A stretch of DNA of 64,000 nt from Psychrobacter immobilis (GCF_904846065.1 NZ_CAJGZV010000001.1:2356001-2420000); one strand, 5' to 3'. Positions 42,975 through 54,599 are shown, numbered from the stretch's first letter. Notes: generated by a model from the letters alone, not told the origin. Numbers and translations: made by a program.

Positions 42975-44906
42975 TTAGGGCGTTATAAAAATCAGTGCCA
43001 AACGAATGGCATTGTAATCAATACTTTGCTTAAGATGATCGAATATTGGACGCAATTTAATACTGCCATCATCATTGAAATCATTTGGATTATTGGCGAC
43101 TTTAATCGCGACATAGGCATTACCAACCGCCGTCATCACCTCATCCTCTGGCCGCAAATGATCACAAGCGAGACTTGGATCTTGAGATTTTAGGTCAGCA
43201 ATATGACGCATGATGGTCGATTGTGAAAGCTGACGGGCTTGCGAGATTTCTGCAATCGACAAGCTCTCCTCTAATAACAATCGCGTCGCAAGCAAGGTAC
43301 TGTCTGACTTATCAGAAACTTGATTGCCCAGTTTCTGTTTCTTGTCTATTTGCGCTTGTTGTTGCTCACGGCGCTTTTTTTGCAAAGTGGCATAAGCATC
43401 AATCACTGATTTACTCAGCGTACCGCCCGATTTTAAAATAAATTTCTCATGCGCCTGCGTCATGCTCTCTTCATCAAGCATCGAATAATTGGCATCAGCT
43501 TCTTCTGACAGCACCAAAAACCGTTTGTCCGCGCCGCGTGCTAGCGGATCAAGCTGCAAACTCATGTCATTCATACCGAGCAACTGCAAACCTGCCAGCG
43601 ACTTTAACCGTGACAATGCCACATAGCCCTGCCCTAGCTCAAAGGTGCGCGACAAGTCAATCTCCGCCGCATCGAGGGTCATGCCTTGTGACTTATGAAT
43701 GGTAATCGCCCATGCTAGACAAAGCGGTACTTGCTCATAGCTTGCTAGCACGTCACCGGTCTCATCTTCGATGATCCATTCTTCAGGCTCAGCGATGACT
43801 TCACGCCCTGAATTGAGCCGAACCACGGGCATTTTTTGCGTCGTTGGCTTTTTAGATTTTGTTTTTTCTTTATCTTTGGTAGTCTTTTTACCTTTGCCTT
43901 TTATATTCTTATCATTCTCATTTGCAATGCTTTCACTATCGTCTTCGATTAAATCGTCACTACTGTCTTTGCTATCATCAATTTTGACAGCAGCAAAGCC
44001 AATCAGCTCACCCATGGTGCCGTTAGAGACGCCAAGTTCGGTATTGTTTTTAATAAACATCACCTTGGCACCGACTTTTAATACCAAATCATCTTGGGTA
44101 CGAACTGTCTTTTTTAGGGTCTCAACCAATTTACTATCACCAGTAGAGGTAGCTTCAAAACGCATCATCTCGCCATCTAATGCGGCAAGCTCTTTGTCAT
44201 TGATGCTATTAACGTTGAGATTATGGGTATAAAGACGGGTACGTTTGATATCGACATTTTGATCAAAGGTTGCTTCTAATGCGGCAATCGATTCAAAAGT
44301 GACTTCCTGACGACGAATTTGGTTGAGAATATCGTCCAAATCAAGCCCGCCATTTGCCGCTTCACTAACCTGCCTATGTTGCTCAGACAGATAGCAAATA
44401 TGGAACTTGGCATCAAGCCACGCTTCCGACATAAAGGCAAATTTTTCACGGTTGGTTTCACCCTTACTACCAATCGGTGGCAGCTGAAAAAAGTCTCCTG
44501 CGACGACTACCTGAATACCACCAAACGCCTTGTCATTTTTTCGGACATGCTTGAGTACTTGGCTGACCAAATTGAGCTGCTTAGCATGCAACATCGATAT
44601 CTCATCAATGACCAATACCGCGGTGTCTTTTAGTCGGTCTGCCAAAAACTGCTTGCGTGATAAGGTGGTCAAGTCGCGGTCGCTCAACTCATCTTTGATA
44701 CCGATGCCGGACCAGCTATGAATCGTTGTGCCATTCATGTGTGTGGCAGCAATACCGGTACTCGCAGTGACGGCGACAGGCACACGGCGCGCACGCAGAT
44801 AGTCGATATATTGATTAAGAGTATAAGTCTTACCTGAACCTGCTGAGCCAGTCAAAAAGACATTTTGACCCGTTTTTAAGATATCAAGAGCAGAAGATTG
44901 ACGCAT
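42975..44906 (-). CDS. PIF1-like superfamily 1 helicase with C-terminal HTH
   Basis: 643 aa. Walker A GSAGSGKT at residues 20-27, Walker B VLVIDEISML, then GGIQVVVAGDFFQLPPIG and, far downstream, AWAITIHKSQGMTLD and GQGYVALSRLKSLAGLQLLG, the order of PIF1/RecD-like helicases. Between motifs lies a highly charged insertion (about residues 310-365, Asp/Ser-rich then Lys-rich), probably a disordered loop. The last 110 residues include a helix-turn-helix-like part (SIAEISQARQLSQSTIMRHIADL), as in the HTH_40 tail of some RecQ helicases. Likely acts in DNA unwinding during repair or replication. Confidence 0.88.
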   Translation of the reverse strand: MRQSSALDILKTGQNVFLTGSAGSGKTYTLNQYIDYLRARRVPVAVTASTGIAATHMNGTTIHSWSGIGIKDELSDRDLTTLSRKQFLADRLKDTAVLVIDEISMLHAKQLNLVSQVLKHVRKNDKAFGGIQVVVAGDFFQLPPIGSKGETNREKFAFMSEAWLDAKFHICYLSEQHRQVSEAANGGLDLDDILNQIRRQEVTFESIAALEATFDQNVDIKRTRLYTHNLNVNSINDKELAALDGEMMRFEATSTGDSKLVETLKKTVRTQDDLVLKVGAKVMFIKNNTELGVSNGTMGELIGFAAVKIDDSKDSSDDLIEDDSESIANENDKNIKGKGKKTTKDKEKTKSKKPTTQKMPVVRLNSGREVIAEPEEWIIEDETGDVLASYEQVPLCLAWAITIHKSQGMTLDAAEIDLSRTFELGQGYVALSRLKSLAGLQLLGMNDMSLQLDPLARGADKRFLVLSEEADANYSMLDEESMTQAHEKFILKSGGTLSKSVIDAYATLQKKRREQQQAQIDKKQKLGNQVSDKSDSTLLATRLLLEESLSIAEISQARQLSQSTIMRHIADLKSQDPSLACDHLRPEDEVMTAVGNAYVAIKVANNPNDFNDDGSIKLRPIFDHLKQSIDYNAIRLALIFITP

Positions 44907-45196
44907 ATATCTAAACCAATTAAGTTAATAGTAATAAGAAAAACAGCTTAAGAGCAAATAATAAGAGAAAAAGCTGCCAACAATTATAACAGCTACATCC
45001 GTTTCGCGGACGACTTTAACCCTGATAAGCCACATAACTTAAAGTTATACGATACGAAATATATCATTATAAAAAGTCATTATCGCTCATCGCTAAAGCT
45101 CAGTACGATAGGGTCATAGCTTGGTCAGGATGGCCAAATATTTATGCTTAAGTCGTTTGTTCTTAACTAGCCATAATACACAACAAGGAGTCGTTA

Positions 45197-46723
45197 ATGT
45201 TATACGCCTATCCCAATACTGAAAATAGTCCTGTTCAATTCCGCAAAAAATATGACAACTTCATTAATGGTGAGTGGGTCGCGCCAATCGATGGTGAATA
45301 CTTTGACAACTCAAGTCCAATCGATGGTAAAACCTTCTGTCAGATTGCGCGCTCTAAAGCTGCCGATGTTGAAGCAGCGCTAGATGCCGCTCATGCCGCA
45401 AAAGACGCATGGGGCAAAACCAGTGTCACTGATCGCTCTAATATGTTGCTCAAACTTGCTGACGGTATCGAAGCCAATTTAGAGGCAATCGCTATCGCTG
45501 AAAGCTATGAAAACGGTAAACCAGTTCGCGAAACTCTCGCCGCTGATATCCCAATCGCCATCGACCATTTGCGTTATTTTGCGGGCGTTATCCGCGCACA
45601 AGAAGGCGGCATTAGTCAAATTGATGAAGATACCGTCGCTTATCATTTCCATGAGCCCCTTGGCGTCGTCGGTCAAATCATTCCTTGGAACTTCCCTATT
45701 CTAATGGCGATTTGGAAAATTGCCCCAGCCCTTGCTGCGGGTAACTGTATCGTCCTCAAGCCTGCCGAGCAAACGCCAGCTTCTGTTTTATACATGCTTG
45801 ACGTCATAGGCGCGGCGGATATTTTACCTAAAGGCGTACTAAACGTCATTAACGGCTTTGGTGTAGAAGCCGGTAAGCCAATCGCTTCCAACCCGCGTAT
45901 CGATAAAGTGTCCTTTACGGGTGAGACCACCACTGGTCGCTTAATTATGCAATACGCCAGTGAAAATATCATTCCAGTAACACTAGAGCTGGGCGGTAAA
46001 AGTCCAAATATCTTCTTTGCTGACATTATGGATGAAGACGATGACTTCTTAGATAAAGCGGTTGAAGGTTTGGTCATGTTTGCGCTAAACCAAGGTGAAG
46101 TCTGTACCTGCCCATCACGCGCCCTCGTACACGAAAGCATCTATGATGAATTTATGAAACGCTGTATCGCTCGCGTGAAAGCCATTAAAATGGGCAACCC
46201 GCTCGATACTGATACTATGATTGGCGCGCAAGCCAGCTCAGATCAGTTAGAAAAAATCCTATCTTATCTTGATATTGGTAAAAAAGAAGGTGCCAAAGTC
46301 TTAGTCGGTGGCGAACTTGCCAAGCATGATGGCGATATGGCAAACGGTTATTATGTGCAGCCGACTATCTTTGAAGGCACGAATGATATGCGTGTGTTCC
46401 AAGAAGAAATCTTTGGCCCTGTACTCGCTGTCACCACTTTTAAAGACGATGAAGAAGCGATGGCGCTAGCCAATGACACTTTATATGGTCTTGGTGCTGG
46501 TGTCTGGACGCGTAATGGTACTCGTGCTTATCGTTTCGGTCGTGGCATTAAAGCTGGCCGCGTTTGGACGAATTGCTATCATCTCTATCCTGCGCATTCA
46601 GCGTTTGGTGGGTATAAGCAGTCTGGTATTGGCCGCGAAAACCATTTAATGATGCTAGACCATTATCAGCAGACCAAAAACATGCTGGTCTCTTATAGTC
46701 CTAAAGCAATGGGCTTCTTTTAA
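45197..46723 (+). CDS. NAD-dependent aldehyde dehydrogenase (acetaldehyde type)
   Basis: 508 aa cytoplasmic enzyme. [38 protein letters not shown] (Glu general base) and [16 protein letters not shown] (catalytic Cys) are the ALDH signatures. The sequence start ([23 protein letters not shown]) and EVCTCPSR resemble AldB/ExaC-type acetaldehyde dehydrogenases. AAGGAG precedes the start. With the following alcohol dehydrogenase and DUF779 protein it forms an alcohol-oxidation cluster. The 44907-45196 spacer has no gene. Confidence 0.93.
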   Translation: MLYAYPNTENSPVQFRKKYDNFINGEWVAPIDGEYFDNSSPIDGKTFCQIARSKAADVEAALDAAHAAKDAWGKTSVTDRSNMLLKLADGIEANLEAIAIAESYENGKPVRETLAADIPIAIDHLRYFAGVIRAQEGGISQIDEDTVAYHFHEPLGVVGQIIPWNFPILMAIWKIAPALAAGNCIVLKPAEQTPASVLYMLDVIGAADILPKGVLNVINGFGVEAGKPIASNPRIDKVSFTGETTTGRLIMQYASENIIPVTLELGGKSPNIFFADIMDEDDDFLDKAVEGLVMFALNQGEVCTCPSRALVHESIYDEFMKRCIARVKAIKMGNPLDTDTMIGAQASSDQLEKILSYLDIGKKEGAKVLVGGELAKHDGDMANGYYVQPTIFEGTNDMRVFQEEIFGPVLAVTTFKDDEEAMALANDTLYGLGAGVWTRNGTRAYRFGRGIKAGRVWTNCYHLYPAHSAFGGYKQSGIGRENHLMMLDHYQQTKNMLVSYSPKAMGFF

Positions 46724-46820
46724 TTCTGTTTTTCAAAGCACTTTATGGCAAAAGCGTAAAGTGCGACCTCGATGCTCGCCGAGCATCTTAATGTAAAGAA
46801 CGATGACAAGGAGTTACAAC

Positions 46821-47849
46821 GTGAGTAATAAAATGAAAGCGGCCGTGCTGCATGAATTCGGACAACCCTTAGAAATTGAAGAAGTAGATATTCCAACCGC
46901 AGGTGCTGGTCAAATTGTCGTAAAAATGCAGGCATCAGGTGTCTGTCATACCGATTTGCATGCCATTGAGGGCGATTGGCCAGTCAAACCTAGCCCACCG
47001 TTTATCCCAGGCCACGAAGGCGTTGGTCTTATCACTGCCGTTGGCGAAGGTGTCACTCATGTCAAGGAAGGCGACCGAGTCGGTATTCCTTGGCTCTACT
47101 CTGCTTGTGGCCACTGTACCCATTGCTTAGGTGGTTGGGAAACTTTGTGCAAAAGCCAACAAAACTCTGGTTACTCGGTAAACGGCAGCTTTGCAGAATA
47201 CGTCCTAGCAGATGCCAACTATGTCGGTATCATTCCTGAAAGCGTTGACTCTATTGAAATTGCACCAGTGTTATGTGCAGGTGTCACGGTCTACAAAGGT
47301 CTTAAAATGACCGACACCAAGCCAGGCGATTGGGTTGTCATTTCAGGTATCGGCGGTTTGGGGCATATGGCAGTTCAGTATGCCATTGCGATGGGATTGA
47401 ACGTTGCTGCTGTGGATATTGATGACGAAAAACTGGCATTCGCTAAAAAATTGGGCGCCAAAGTCACTGTCAATGCGAAAAATACTGACCCTGCTGAATA
47501 TCTACAAAAAGAAATCGGCGGTGCTCACGGTGCGCTCGTGACAGCGGTATCTTCAAAAGCCTTTGATCAAGCGTTGGGCATGTTACGACGCGGTGGTACT
47601 TTGGTCTGTAACGGTCTACCAACGGGCGAATTCCCAGTATCCATTTTTGATACTGTTTTAAACGGTATTACCATTCGTGGCTCAATCGTTGGTACGCGTC
47701 TCGACTTGCAAGAGTCGCTAGACATGGCAGCAGCAGGCAAAGTAAAAGCCACCGTTGCCGCTGAGCCACTAGAAAATATCAATGATATCTTTGATCGTAT
47801 GCGTGATGGCAAAATCGAAGGTCGTATTGTCATTGACTATAGTATGTAG
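46821..47849 (+). CDS. Zinc-dependent alcohol dehydrogenase (AdhP-like)
   Basis: 342 aa from a GTG at 46821, chosen because GGAG lies seven bases upstream; an in-frame ATG at 46803 would place that site inside the gene. Catalytic zinc ligands Cys in [10 protein letters not shown] and His in PGHEGVG; structural zinc Cys in [20 protein letters not shown] fold [19 protein letters not shown] with the acidic AAVDIDDEK. Oxidises primary alcohols to aldehydes that the upstream ALDH can use. Confidence 0.94.
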   Translation: MSNKMKAAVLHEFGQPLEIEEVDIPTAGAGQIVVKMQASGVCHTDLHAIEGDWPVKPSPPFIPGHEGVGLITAVGEGVTHVKEGDRVGIPWLYSACGHCTHCLGGWETLCKSQQNSGYSVNGSFAEYVLADANYVGIIPESVDSIEIAPVLCAGVTVYKGLKMTDTKPGDWVVISGIGGLGHMAVQYAIAMGLNVAAVDIDDEKLAFAKKLGAKVTVNAKNTDPAEYLQKEIGGAHGALVTAVSSKAFDQALGMLRRGGTLVCNGLPTGEFPVSIFDTVLNGITIRGSIVGTRLDLQESLDMAAAGKVKATVAAEPLENINDIFDRMRDGKIEGRIVIDYSM

Positions 47850-47930
47850 TAACCATTATGTAGCCGCATGCTTTATGATATTTTGAGATTCGTAACACCG
47901 TCTCAATGACTGGCTAGAGTAATCATTAGT

Positions 47931-47999
47931 AAAGGGTCGTATCACTTTCAACCACATATGATAAATGATGTGAGTGAATATGATGCGACCCTTTATTTT
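47931..47999 (+). terminator. Hairpin terminator after the alcohol dehydrogenase gene
   Basis: Arms AAAGGGTCGTATCA / TGATGCGACCCTTT (one G-U pair) enclose a second CACAT/ATGTG stem and are followed by ATTTTC. The T tract is interrupted, so some read-through to the DUF779 gene is possible. Confidence 0.65.
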
Positions 48000-48055
48000 C
48001 TACTCAGTATGATTATGAAAGACATCCGTTCGGGTCTAACGATAGGGAAATCATT

Positions 48056-48382
48056 ATGAACGTCACAGCGACAGAGTCTTGCAAAGCATTAATCGACTTA
48101 CTAAAATCTAAGCACGGTGAGCTGATGTTTCATCAATCAGGCGGCTGCTGCGATGGCAGTTCACCCATGTGTTATCCATTGGGCGAATTTAAAGTAGGCG
48201 GACAAGACGTACTCATCGGCGAGCTGGTTGGCTGTCCATTTTATATGGGTAAAGCTCAGCATAAGCTCTGGCAACATACCGATCTAACGATAGATGTGGT
48301 CGATGGACGCGGAGCCAGTTTTTCGCTTGAAATACCAGAAGGTAAGCGCTTTATCGTACGTTCAGAGATATGTGCTGTATAA
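48056..48382 (+). CDS. DUF779 family protein
   Basis: 108 aa with the family's cysteine motif FHQSGGCCDGSSPMC and CPFYM. DUF779 genes typically sit beside aldehyde dehydrogenase genes, as here. The clustered cysteines suggest metal binding or a redox role; the biochemical function is not established. Confidence 0.88.
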   Translation: MNVTATESCKALIDLLKSKHGELMFHQSGGCCDGSSPMCYPLGEFKVGGQDVLIGELVGCPFYMGKAQHKLWQHTDLTIDVVDGRGASFSLEIPEGKRFIVRSEICAV

Positions 48383-48578
48383 GTTTAAATAGCATCCACC
48401 AGCGTTTTAACGACCTAGTATTGTTTTGCCATGCCATATGCTGATCGACAAACACCCCTTAGTCATTTTTATTTTATTATTCCAGCAAAATAATAGATAC
48501 TGTAATGCGTACCCTATTTCAATAAACGCGTTTTAACGAGCACGTTTTACTAAGCATGGATGCTAGAAGGAATGTAAA

Positions 48579-50222
48579 ATGGAATTTGATAAAAAATTTG
48601 ATTACGTCATCGTTGGTGGTGGTTCAGCTGGCTGCGTACTTGCTAGCCGATTAACAGAAAACTCAGACATTAGTGTCTGTTTATTAGAATATGGTGGTGA
48701 AGGCAAAGACCTTGCTGTCCGTGTCCCTGCCGGACTGATTTTGATGGTCCCAGGCAAGCCGCTGAAACTGAATAATTGGTGCTTTCAAACTACGCCGCAA
48801 GCGCATCTGAACAACCGTCGTGGCTTCCAACCACGTGGTCAATGCTTGGGTGGCTCATCTGCGATCAATGCCATGATTTATACGCGTGGTAGTGCGCTCG
48901 ATTATGAACGTTGGGTTGAGCAAGGCTGCGAAGGCTGGGGATTTGATGATGTACTGCCCTACTTTATCAAAGCAGAAAATAATATTCATGGTAGCGGCGA
49001 GCTACATGGTGATAGCGGACCGCTGCATGTCAGTGACTTACTGAGTCCGCGTGATATCTCCAAAGCATTCGTAGAAGCCGCCATCACCAATGGTTTAGAT
49101 CATAATCAAGATTTTAATGGCGAAAAGCAAGACGGTACAGGGCTATATCAAGTCACCCATTTTCATGGCGAAAAACAAGGTCAACGCTGCTCTGCGGCAG
49201 CGGCTTATCTACATCCAGTACAAAACCGATCAAATCTGACCGTCATCACCCACGCCCAAGCCAACCGCGTCATCTTTGAAGACAAACAAGCCGTTGGTGT
49301 CGCTTATGAAAAAGATGGCGTCGAGCATGCGGTTATGGCGCGTCATGAAGTGATATTATCTGGGGGCACTTTTGGCTCACCCAAAGTCCTGATGTTGTCA
49401 GGTATTGGACCTGCTGAGCATCTACAATCGCATGGCATCGACGTCGTGGTAGATGCGCCCGATGTTGGTGGTAATCTACAAGATCATTTGGACGTCGTTT
49501 TTGATTACGAGGTCAATACCACTGACGTCATCGGTATTGGTATGGCGACGATTTCGACATTGACCAAAAGTATTCGGCAGTGGAGAAAGGATGGTACAGG
49601 CATCTTGTCTACCAACTATGCTGAAGCGGGCGCGTTCTTTAGTGTCGGTGATGATCCAAAAGAGTGGCCAAATACCCAACTGCACTTTGTCATATCCCGC
49701 GTGATTGAGCACGGTCGTGATCTCAGACGTGGCTTTGCGGTCTCTTGTCACAGTTGCTACCTACGCCCTGAAAGCCGCGGTACGGTCAGACTGGACTCCG
49801 CCGACCCCTCAGACGCGGTATTGATTGATCCAAACTACCTCTCGCACCCAAAAGATGTGGAATATATGATTGCAGGCGCGGAGCGTACGCGCGCCATCAT
49901 GCAAGAATCCCCCATTGCCAAATATATTACTGAAGACTACCCTGCCCCCTATATCGAAAAAGACGGTATGCTCGGCTATATCCGCAACAAGTCAGATACC
50001 ATTTATCATCCTGTCGGCACTTGCCGTATGGGTTCAGACAGCAATTCAGTCGTCGATTTGCAATTAAAAGTACGCGGCGTAAATGGCTTAAGGGTCATCG
50101 ATGCCTCAATCATGCCAACTTTAATCAGCGGTAATACCAATGCACCAACGATTATGATTGCCGAAAAACTCGCAGATCTTATCAAAGCAAATCACAGTCA
50201 TATTGAACGAATCACGCCATAA
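48579..50222 (+). CDS. GMC-family oxidoreductase (alcohol/choline dehydrogenase type)
   Basis: 547 aa flavoenzyme. [19 protein letters not shown] is the FAD fold, [18 protein letters not shown] and [17 protein letters not shown] the two GMC signatures, and [13 protein letters not shown] and [19 protein letters not shown] the active-site region. Similar to BetA but more like AlkJ-type alcohol dehydrogenases; its position in the ALDH/ADH cluster, away from bet, supports alcohol oxidation linked to the respiratory chain. Start after GAAGGA. Confidence 0.9.
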   Translation: MEFDKKFDYVIVGGGSAGCVLASRLTENSDISVCLLEYGGEGKDLAVRVPAGLILMVPGKPLKLNNWCFQTTPQAHLNNRRGFQPRGQCLGGSSAINAMIYTRGSALDYERWVEQGCEGWGFDDVLPYFIKAENNIHGSGELHGDSGPLHVSDLLSPRDISKAFVEAAITNGLDHNQDFNGEKQDGTGLYQVTHFHGEKQGQRCSAAAAYLHPVQNRSNLTVITHAQANRVIFEDKQAVGVAYEKDGVEHAVMARHEVILSGGTFGSPKVLMLSGIGPAEHLQSHGIDVVVDAPDVGGNLQDHLDVVFDYEVNTTDVIGIGMATISTLTKSIRQWRKDGTGILSTNYAEAGAFFSVGDDPKEWPNTQLHFVISRVIEHGRDLRRGFAVSCHSCYLRPESRGTVRLDSADPSDAVLIDPNYLSHPKDVEYMIAGAERTRAIMQESPIAKYITEDYPAPYIEKDGMLGYIRNKSDTIYHPVGTCRMGSDSNSVVDLQLKVRGVNGLRVIDASIMPTLISGNTNAPTIMIAEKLADLIKANHSHIERITP

Positions 50223-50678
50223 AACATGGGAAGATATGCGTCTTATAATTAGTATTTTTATTTAAGAAACTTATCTATTAAAACTTTATATTCAATAAAA
50301 TGAAAATAAGCGAATTATATAAAAATTTAACCTTTGTTTTTTCGTGGTTATTTTATCAGCATTTCTAAAATAAGGAGAGACCCTAACAAATTCGGCAATA
50401 AAGATAGTAAAACAGAACGTTTTCTATCAAATTAGCTTACGGATGTCTTGCATTACCACTGTTGAACAGAGTATATTTAAACCACTTATTTATATCGGTA
50501 TTTTTTGCAAATCTGAATAATGGTTAATACAACCTGAAATATTTTTTATTTTGCATATCAAAAACACGATATAAACAATTGCTTTAAAGGGAATTAAAAG
50601 CACGCTCATTATATTTATAGGTCAAAAACGATCTTATAAATATATTGGCGACTATTTATCATTACATAGGATGTAATA
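50223..50678. other. AT-rich spacer upstream of dppA
   Basis: 456 bp with long A/T tracts. It must hold the dppA promoter; GGAGAGACC at about 50373 is not followed by a usable gene. I see no strong hairpin, repeat or RNA gene. Confidence 0.6.
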
Positions 50679-52319
50679 ATGCAAAAATCACTCTTCAAAC
50701 TGACGATGTTGGCGACAGTTATTCTAGGCATCAGTGCCTGTAGCGGCGACAACAAAACCACCGATGAATCTGCTGCCAGCTCAGATGCTAAAGCAGCCAA
50801 AACCTTACTTTATTGCTCAGAAGGTAGTCCAGCTGGATTCGATCCAGCACAATACACTGCAGGTACAGATTTTGATGCGAGCGCCTTTCCCATCTACAAC
50901 GGCTTAGTAGAATTCAAAAGAGATGGTACTGAGATTCAGCCAGCCTTAGCTGAAAGCTGGGATATTAGTGAAGACGGCAAGACTTATACCTTTAACCTAC
51001 GTAAAGGGGTTAAATATGGTAAGACCGATTACTTTACCCCAACCCGTGATTTCAACGCAGATGATATTGTCTTTACTCTAGAGCGTATCACCAATCCAGA
51101 GTTTGAATTTAATAAAGCCTATCCTGCTGAGTTCCCCTATTCGGTCGGTATGGGGCTACCTGATATTATCTCCAATATCGAAAAAGTTGATGACTCTACC
51201 GTCAAAATCACCCTAAGCGAAACCAATGCGCCATTTTTACAGAACCTAGCGATGCCATTCGCTTATATCGATTCTGCTGAGTATGCAGAAAAGTTAATGG
51301 CTTCTGGTAATGCTGCTGATATCAACACCAAACCCGTTGGTACAGGACCTTTCGTCTTTACTTCTTATCAAAAAGACGCGCAAATTCGTTATACCAAAAA
51401 TCCAGACTACTGGAACAAAGATGATATTCATATTGATAATCTAGTCTTTGTCATCACCAAAGATTCAGCAGTTCGTGCCCAAAAAGTGCAAGCAGGCGAA
51501 TGTCATGTGTCCGCTTATCCAAAACCTGCCGAAATTGACTCTGTCAAAAAATCTGGGAAGGCCACCGTTCTCGATCAACCTGGCTTTAACGTCGGCTATG
51601 TCGGCTATAACGTTGAAAAACCGAAGCTTAGCGACCTTAAGGTTCGCCAAGCATTAGACATGGCAATTAATAAAGACGCTATTATCAATGCGGTTTATCA
51701 AAGCGAAGGATTAAAAGCCACCAATCCTATGCCGCCCACACAATGGGGTTACGACAAATCTATCAAAGATGCGCCTTACGATGTGGAAAAAGCCAAGTCC
51801 CTTATAAAAGAAGCAGGCGCGGACAAACTTGCCATTAATCTATGGTATATGCCCGTTCAACGCCCGTACAATCCTAATGCCAAACTCATGGCTGAAATGC
51901 TACAAGCAGATTGGGCAAAAATTGGTGTCGATACCAAGCTTGTGACGTATGAATGGGGCGAGTATCTAAACCGCGCTGCTAAAGGTGAGCCTGATGTCAT
52001 TCTAGCGGGCTGGACTGGTGACAATGGGGATCCTGATAACTGGCTTGGTACGCTACTATCTTGTGATGCGGTCGGTGGTAATAATTACTCACGTTGGTGT
52101 AATAAAGACTTTGACACTTTGGTGACTAACGCCCGTCAGATTACCAATCAGGATGAGCGCGTCAACGACTATGTACAAGCTCAGCAGATATTCAAAGAGC
52201 AGCTGCCTTGGACGACAATGGCGCATTCGGTGGTCACGGTATTCACCGCACCAAACGTCGTCGATTATAAAATTAGTCCGCTTGGCTCAATACGCTTCGA
52301 TGGTGTAAAGGTTGAATAA
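50679..52319 (+). CDS. dppA: Dipeptide ABC transporter substrate-binding lipoprotein
   Basis: 546 aa of the SBP_bac_5 family, with a lipoprotein signal (ISAC, Cys21) instead of the free periplasmic form of E. coli. LLYCSEGSPAGFDPAQYTAGTDFDAS and WDISEDGKTYTFNLRKGVKYG are family motifs, and LAGWTGDNGDPDNWLGTLLSCDAVGGNNYSRWCN lines the peptide pocket. Captures dipeptides or related ligands (possibly heme or ALA) for the following permease. Separated from dppB by 199 bp and a stem-loop, which would allow higher expression of this subunit. Confidence 0.93.
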   Translation: MQKSLFKLTMLATVILGISACSGDNKTTDESAASSDAKAAKTLLYCSEGSPAGFDPAQYTAGTDFDASAFPIYNGLVEFKRDGTEIQPALAESWDISEDGKTYTFNLRKGVKYGKTDYFTPTRDFNADDIVFTLERITNPEFEFNKAYPAEFPYSVGMGLPDIISNIEKVDDSTVKITLSETNAPFLQNLAMPFAYIDSAEYAEKLMASGNAADINTKPVGTGPFVFTSYQKDAQIRYTKNPDYWNKDDIHIDNLVFVITKDSAVRAQKVQAGECHVSAYPKPAEIDSVKKSGKATVLDQPGFNVGYVGYNVEKPKLSDLKVRQALDMAINKDAIINAVYQSEGLKATNPMPPTQWGYDKSIKDAPYDVEKAKSLIKEAGADKLAINLWYMPVQRPYNPNAKLMAEMLQADWAKIGVDTKLVTYEWGEYLNRAAKGEPDVILAGWTGDNGDPDNWLGTLLSCDAVGGNNYSRWCNKDFDTLVTNARQITNQDERVNDYVQAQQIFKEQLPWTTMAHSVVTVFTAPNVVDYKISPLGSIRFDGVKVE

Positions 52320-52373
52320 CCTGAGCTGATGACGTCCGGTAAGACATGCATGCATGATTGTTTAATTTATATT

Positions 52374-52402
52374 CGGCTGGGTCAGACACTCTGCTCCAGC
52401 CG
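52374..52402 (+). other. Intercistronic stem-loop between dppA and dppB
   Basis: Arms CGGCTGG / CCAGCCG with a 15-nt loop, followed by TATTTATAT. Likely a partial terminator or RNA stabiliser that makes dppA more abundant than the membrane components. Confidence 0.55.
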
Positions 52403-52518
52403 TATTTATATGAATTAAGCGCCTTATTAAGCATTTTGTCACCGACTCTCTCATCTCTGCCAACATTCTACTCATCGATCTCAAACGATTGAACCACAAC
52501 TATTGAATTGAGCAGCCC

Positions 52519-53535
52519 ATGCTACTTTATATTTTGCGTCGCATTGCCATTCTAATTCCTGTCTATCTTGGCTTAACGCTATCGACATTCACCCTAATTC
52601 GGCTCGTCCCTGGAGATGCCGTCGAGATTATGATGGGTGAGCGTATGGTCGATCCAGAGCTACATGCTCGTGCCCTAGAGCGACTAGGCTTAGACAAACC
52701 CCTCATTGTTCAATATTGGGATTACTTAACCGGAATATTGACCGGTGATTTTGGTCAATCCTTTCGTACTCGTACTCCGGTATTACAAGACTTCTTTGCG
52801 CATTTTGTACCAACCTTAGAGCTGGCTTTGTGTGCCATTGTCATTGCCAGTGTTGTCGGTGTGAGCTTAGGTATCTTTGCCGCGCTACGACGTGGTACAT
52901 GGATTGACTACACTCTAATGTCAGGGGCGCTGGCTGGCTACTCTATGCCCATCTATTTATTGGGGCCTATTCTCACTGGTATATTCGCCCATTATCTCGG
53001 CCTGTTGCCTGTCGCCGGTGTCATATCTGTCGCGCAGTTTTTAGACGTCAAACCTTTATATGGATCATGGCTACTTGGCTCTTTAACATCAGGAGAACCT
53101 GGCGCATTTTGGGATGTGGTCAAACACTTTATCCTACCGTCTATTGCCTTATCGACCATACCACTCGCAATGATTGCACGCATGACACGCTCGGCGATGC
53201 TAGAGGTGTTAGATGAGGACTACGTGCGTACAGCGCGCGCCAAAGGCCTATCGCCGCGCCGTGTGATATTGGTACACGTCATGCGTAATGCCTTAATCAC
53301 TGTGGTGACTGTGATTGGTTTACAGATGGCGACCTTGCTCGCGGGGGCTATTATCACTGAGACTATCTTTAGTTGGCCAGGTGTTGGTAATTGGCTGCTC
53401 GATGGGTTTTTCACTCGTGATTATCCTATTGTGCAAAACGGTATTTTATTGGTCGCCACCGCCCTGATTTTAGTTAGTTTATTTATTGATATTTTGTATG
53501 GTCTTATCAATCCGCGTATTCGACATACTTCTTAA
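52519..53535 (+). CDS. dppB: Dipeptide ABC transporter permease DppB
   Basis: 338 aa inner-membrane permease, six helices. RIAILIPVYLGLTLSTFTLIRLVPGDAVEIM at the start and the EAA loop DYVRTARAKGLSPRRVILVHVMRNALITVV, which docks to the ATPases, are diagnostic of the OppB/DppB group. Followed by dppC. Confidence 0.94.
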   Translation: MLLYILRRIAILIPVYLGLTLSTFTLIRLVPGDAVEIMMGERMVDPELHARALERLGLDKPLIVQYWDYLTGILTGDFGQSFRTRTPVLQDFFAHFVPTLELALCAIVIASVVGVSLGIFAALRRGTWIDYTLMSGALAGYSMPIYLLGPILTGIFAHYLGLLPVAGVISVAQFLDVKPLYGSWLLGSLTSGEPGAFWDVVKHFILPSIALSTIPLAMIARMTRSAMLEVLDEDYVRTARAKGLSPRRVILVHVMRNALITVVTVIGLQMATLLAGAIITETIFSWPGVGNWLLDGFFTRDYPIVQNGILLVATALILVSLFIDILYGLINPRIRHTS

Positions 53536-53683
53536 TTTAACATTGATAAATACTCATATTATAAATAGTGACGATTAGCGATTGCAGGATTTTTTAGCAA
53601 ATTCTTAATGATTATTATCTTGGTGATTATTAGGAACAACAATCTAAACCTTCTCAACGCGCTAGCCACTATAGGAACTGCTC

Positions 53684-54598
53684 ATGAAGCCTTCTGTTCT
53701 TCCCTCTGATGTCAATCTTATGGCCGCCACACCGCCGTCATCTTGGCAGCTATTTTTATCGACGTTTTGCCGAAATAAAGGCGCGGTGCTTGGTTTTATT
53801 GTACTAGCATTGATGGTCATTATTGCCATCCTTGCGCCTGCCATTGCGCCCCATGACCCTTACGAGTTATTTACTGGTCAAGAGCAGTTGCCGCCTGCCT
53901 TTCTGGATGGCGGCAATACCATGTTTTGGCTAGGCACGGATGATGCTGGACGAGACACCTTGTCTCGGGTGATGTATGGCGCGCGTTATTCTCTATTTAT
54001 CGGTCTGAGCGCGACGACTCTTGCCATGTTAGTCGGTGTTTCATTGGGACTTAGTGCTGCATTTTGGCCCAAGGTTTGGGGCAAAGCCGTCATGCTAGTC
54101 AATGATATTTTGATGTCTTATCCGAGCTTACTGTTGGCGATCATCATTGCCGCTATCTTAGGACCTTCTATGACCAATACGATCATTACGATTGCACTGG
54201 TCTGTACGCCACCTTTTATTCGTTTGACTCGTGCTACCGCGATGGTAGAGCTACAGCGTGAATACTTTATCGCCTCGCAAGTGATGGGCGCTGGTGTGCT
54301 TAGATTGTTATTTATCACCATTTTGCCCAACTGTATGGCACCGCTCATCGTGCAGGCGACGATGATTTTCTCGTCTGCTATTTTAGAAGCAGGTGCAATT
54401 GGTTTCTTAGGCTTTGGTGTTCAGCCACCCGATGCAGAATGGGGCGCGATGCTCGGTACAGCACGTCAGTATATTCAGAGTAATGTTTGGCTCGCTATTT
54501 GGCCCGGTGTCGCTATTTTCTTAGCCGCATTGTCGATTAACTTGACTGGTGATGGCCTACGCGATGCGCTAGACCCCAAATTAAAGCAGGTGACCTAA
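53684..54598 (+). CDS. dppC: Dipeptide ABC transporter permease DppC
   Basis: 304 aa permease partner of DppB, with the extra N-terminal helix of the OppC group. [17 protein letters not shown] and [22 protein letters not shown] are typical, and the EAA loop is [25 protein letters not shown]. It ends two bases before dppD. Confidence 0.94.
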   Translation: MKPSVLPSDVNLMAATPPSSWQLFLSTFCRNKGAVLGFIVLALMVIIAILAPAIAPHDPYELFTGQEQLPPAFLDGGNTMFWLGTDDAGRDTLSRVMYGARYSLFIGLSATTLAMLVGVSLGLSAAFWPKVWGKAVMLVNDILMSYPSLLLAIIIAAILGPSMTNTIITIALVCTPPFIRLTRATAMVELQREYFIASQVMGAGVLRLLFITILPNCMAPLIVQATMIFSSAILEAGAIGFLGFGVQPPDAEWGAMLGTARQYIQSNVWLAIWPGVAIFLAALSINLTGDGLRDALDPKLKQVT

Positions 54599-54599
54599 G

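Noticed and set aside
50300..50368. Short frame of 22 codons starting ATGAAAATAAGC upstream of dppA
   Set aside because: No ribosome-binding site and composition no different from the surrounding AT-rich spacer.
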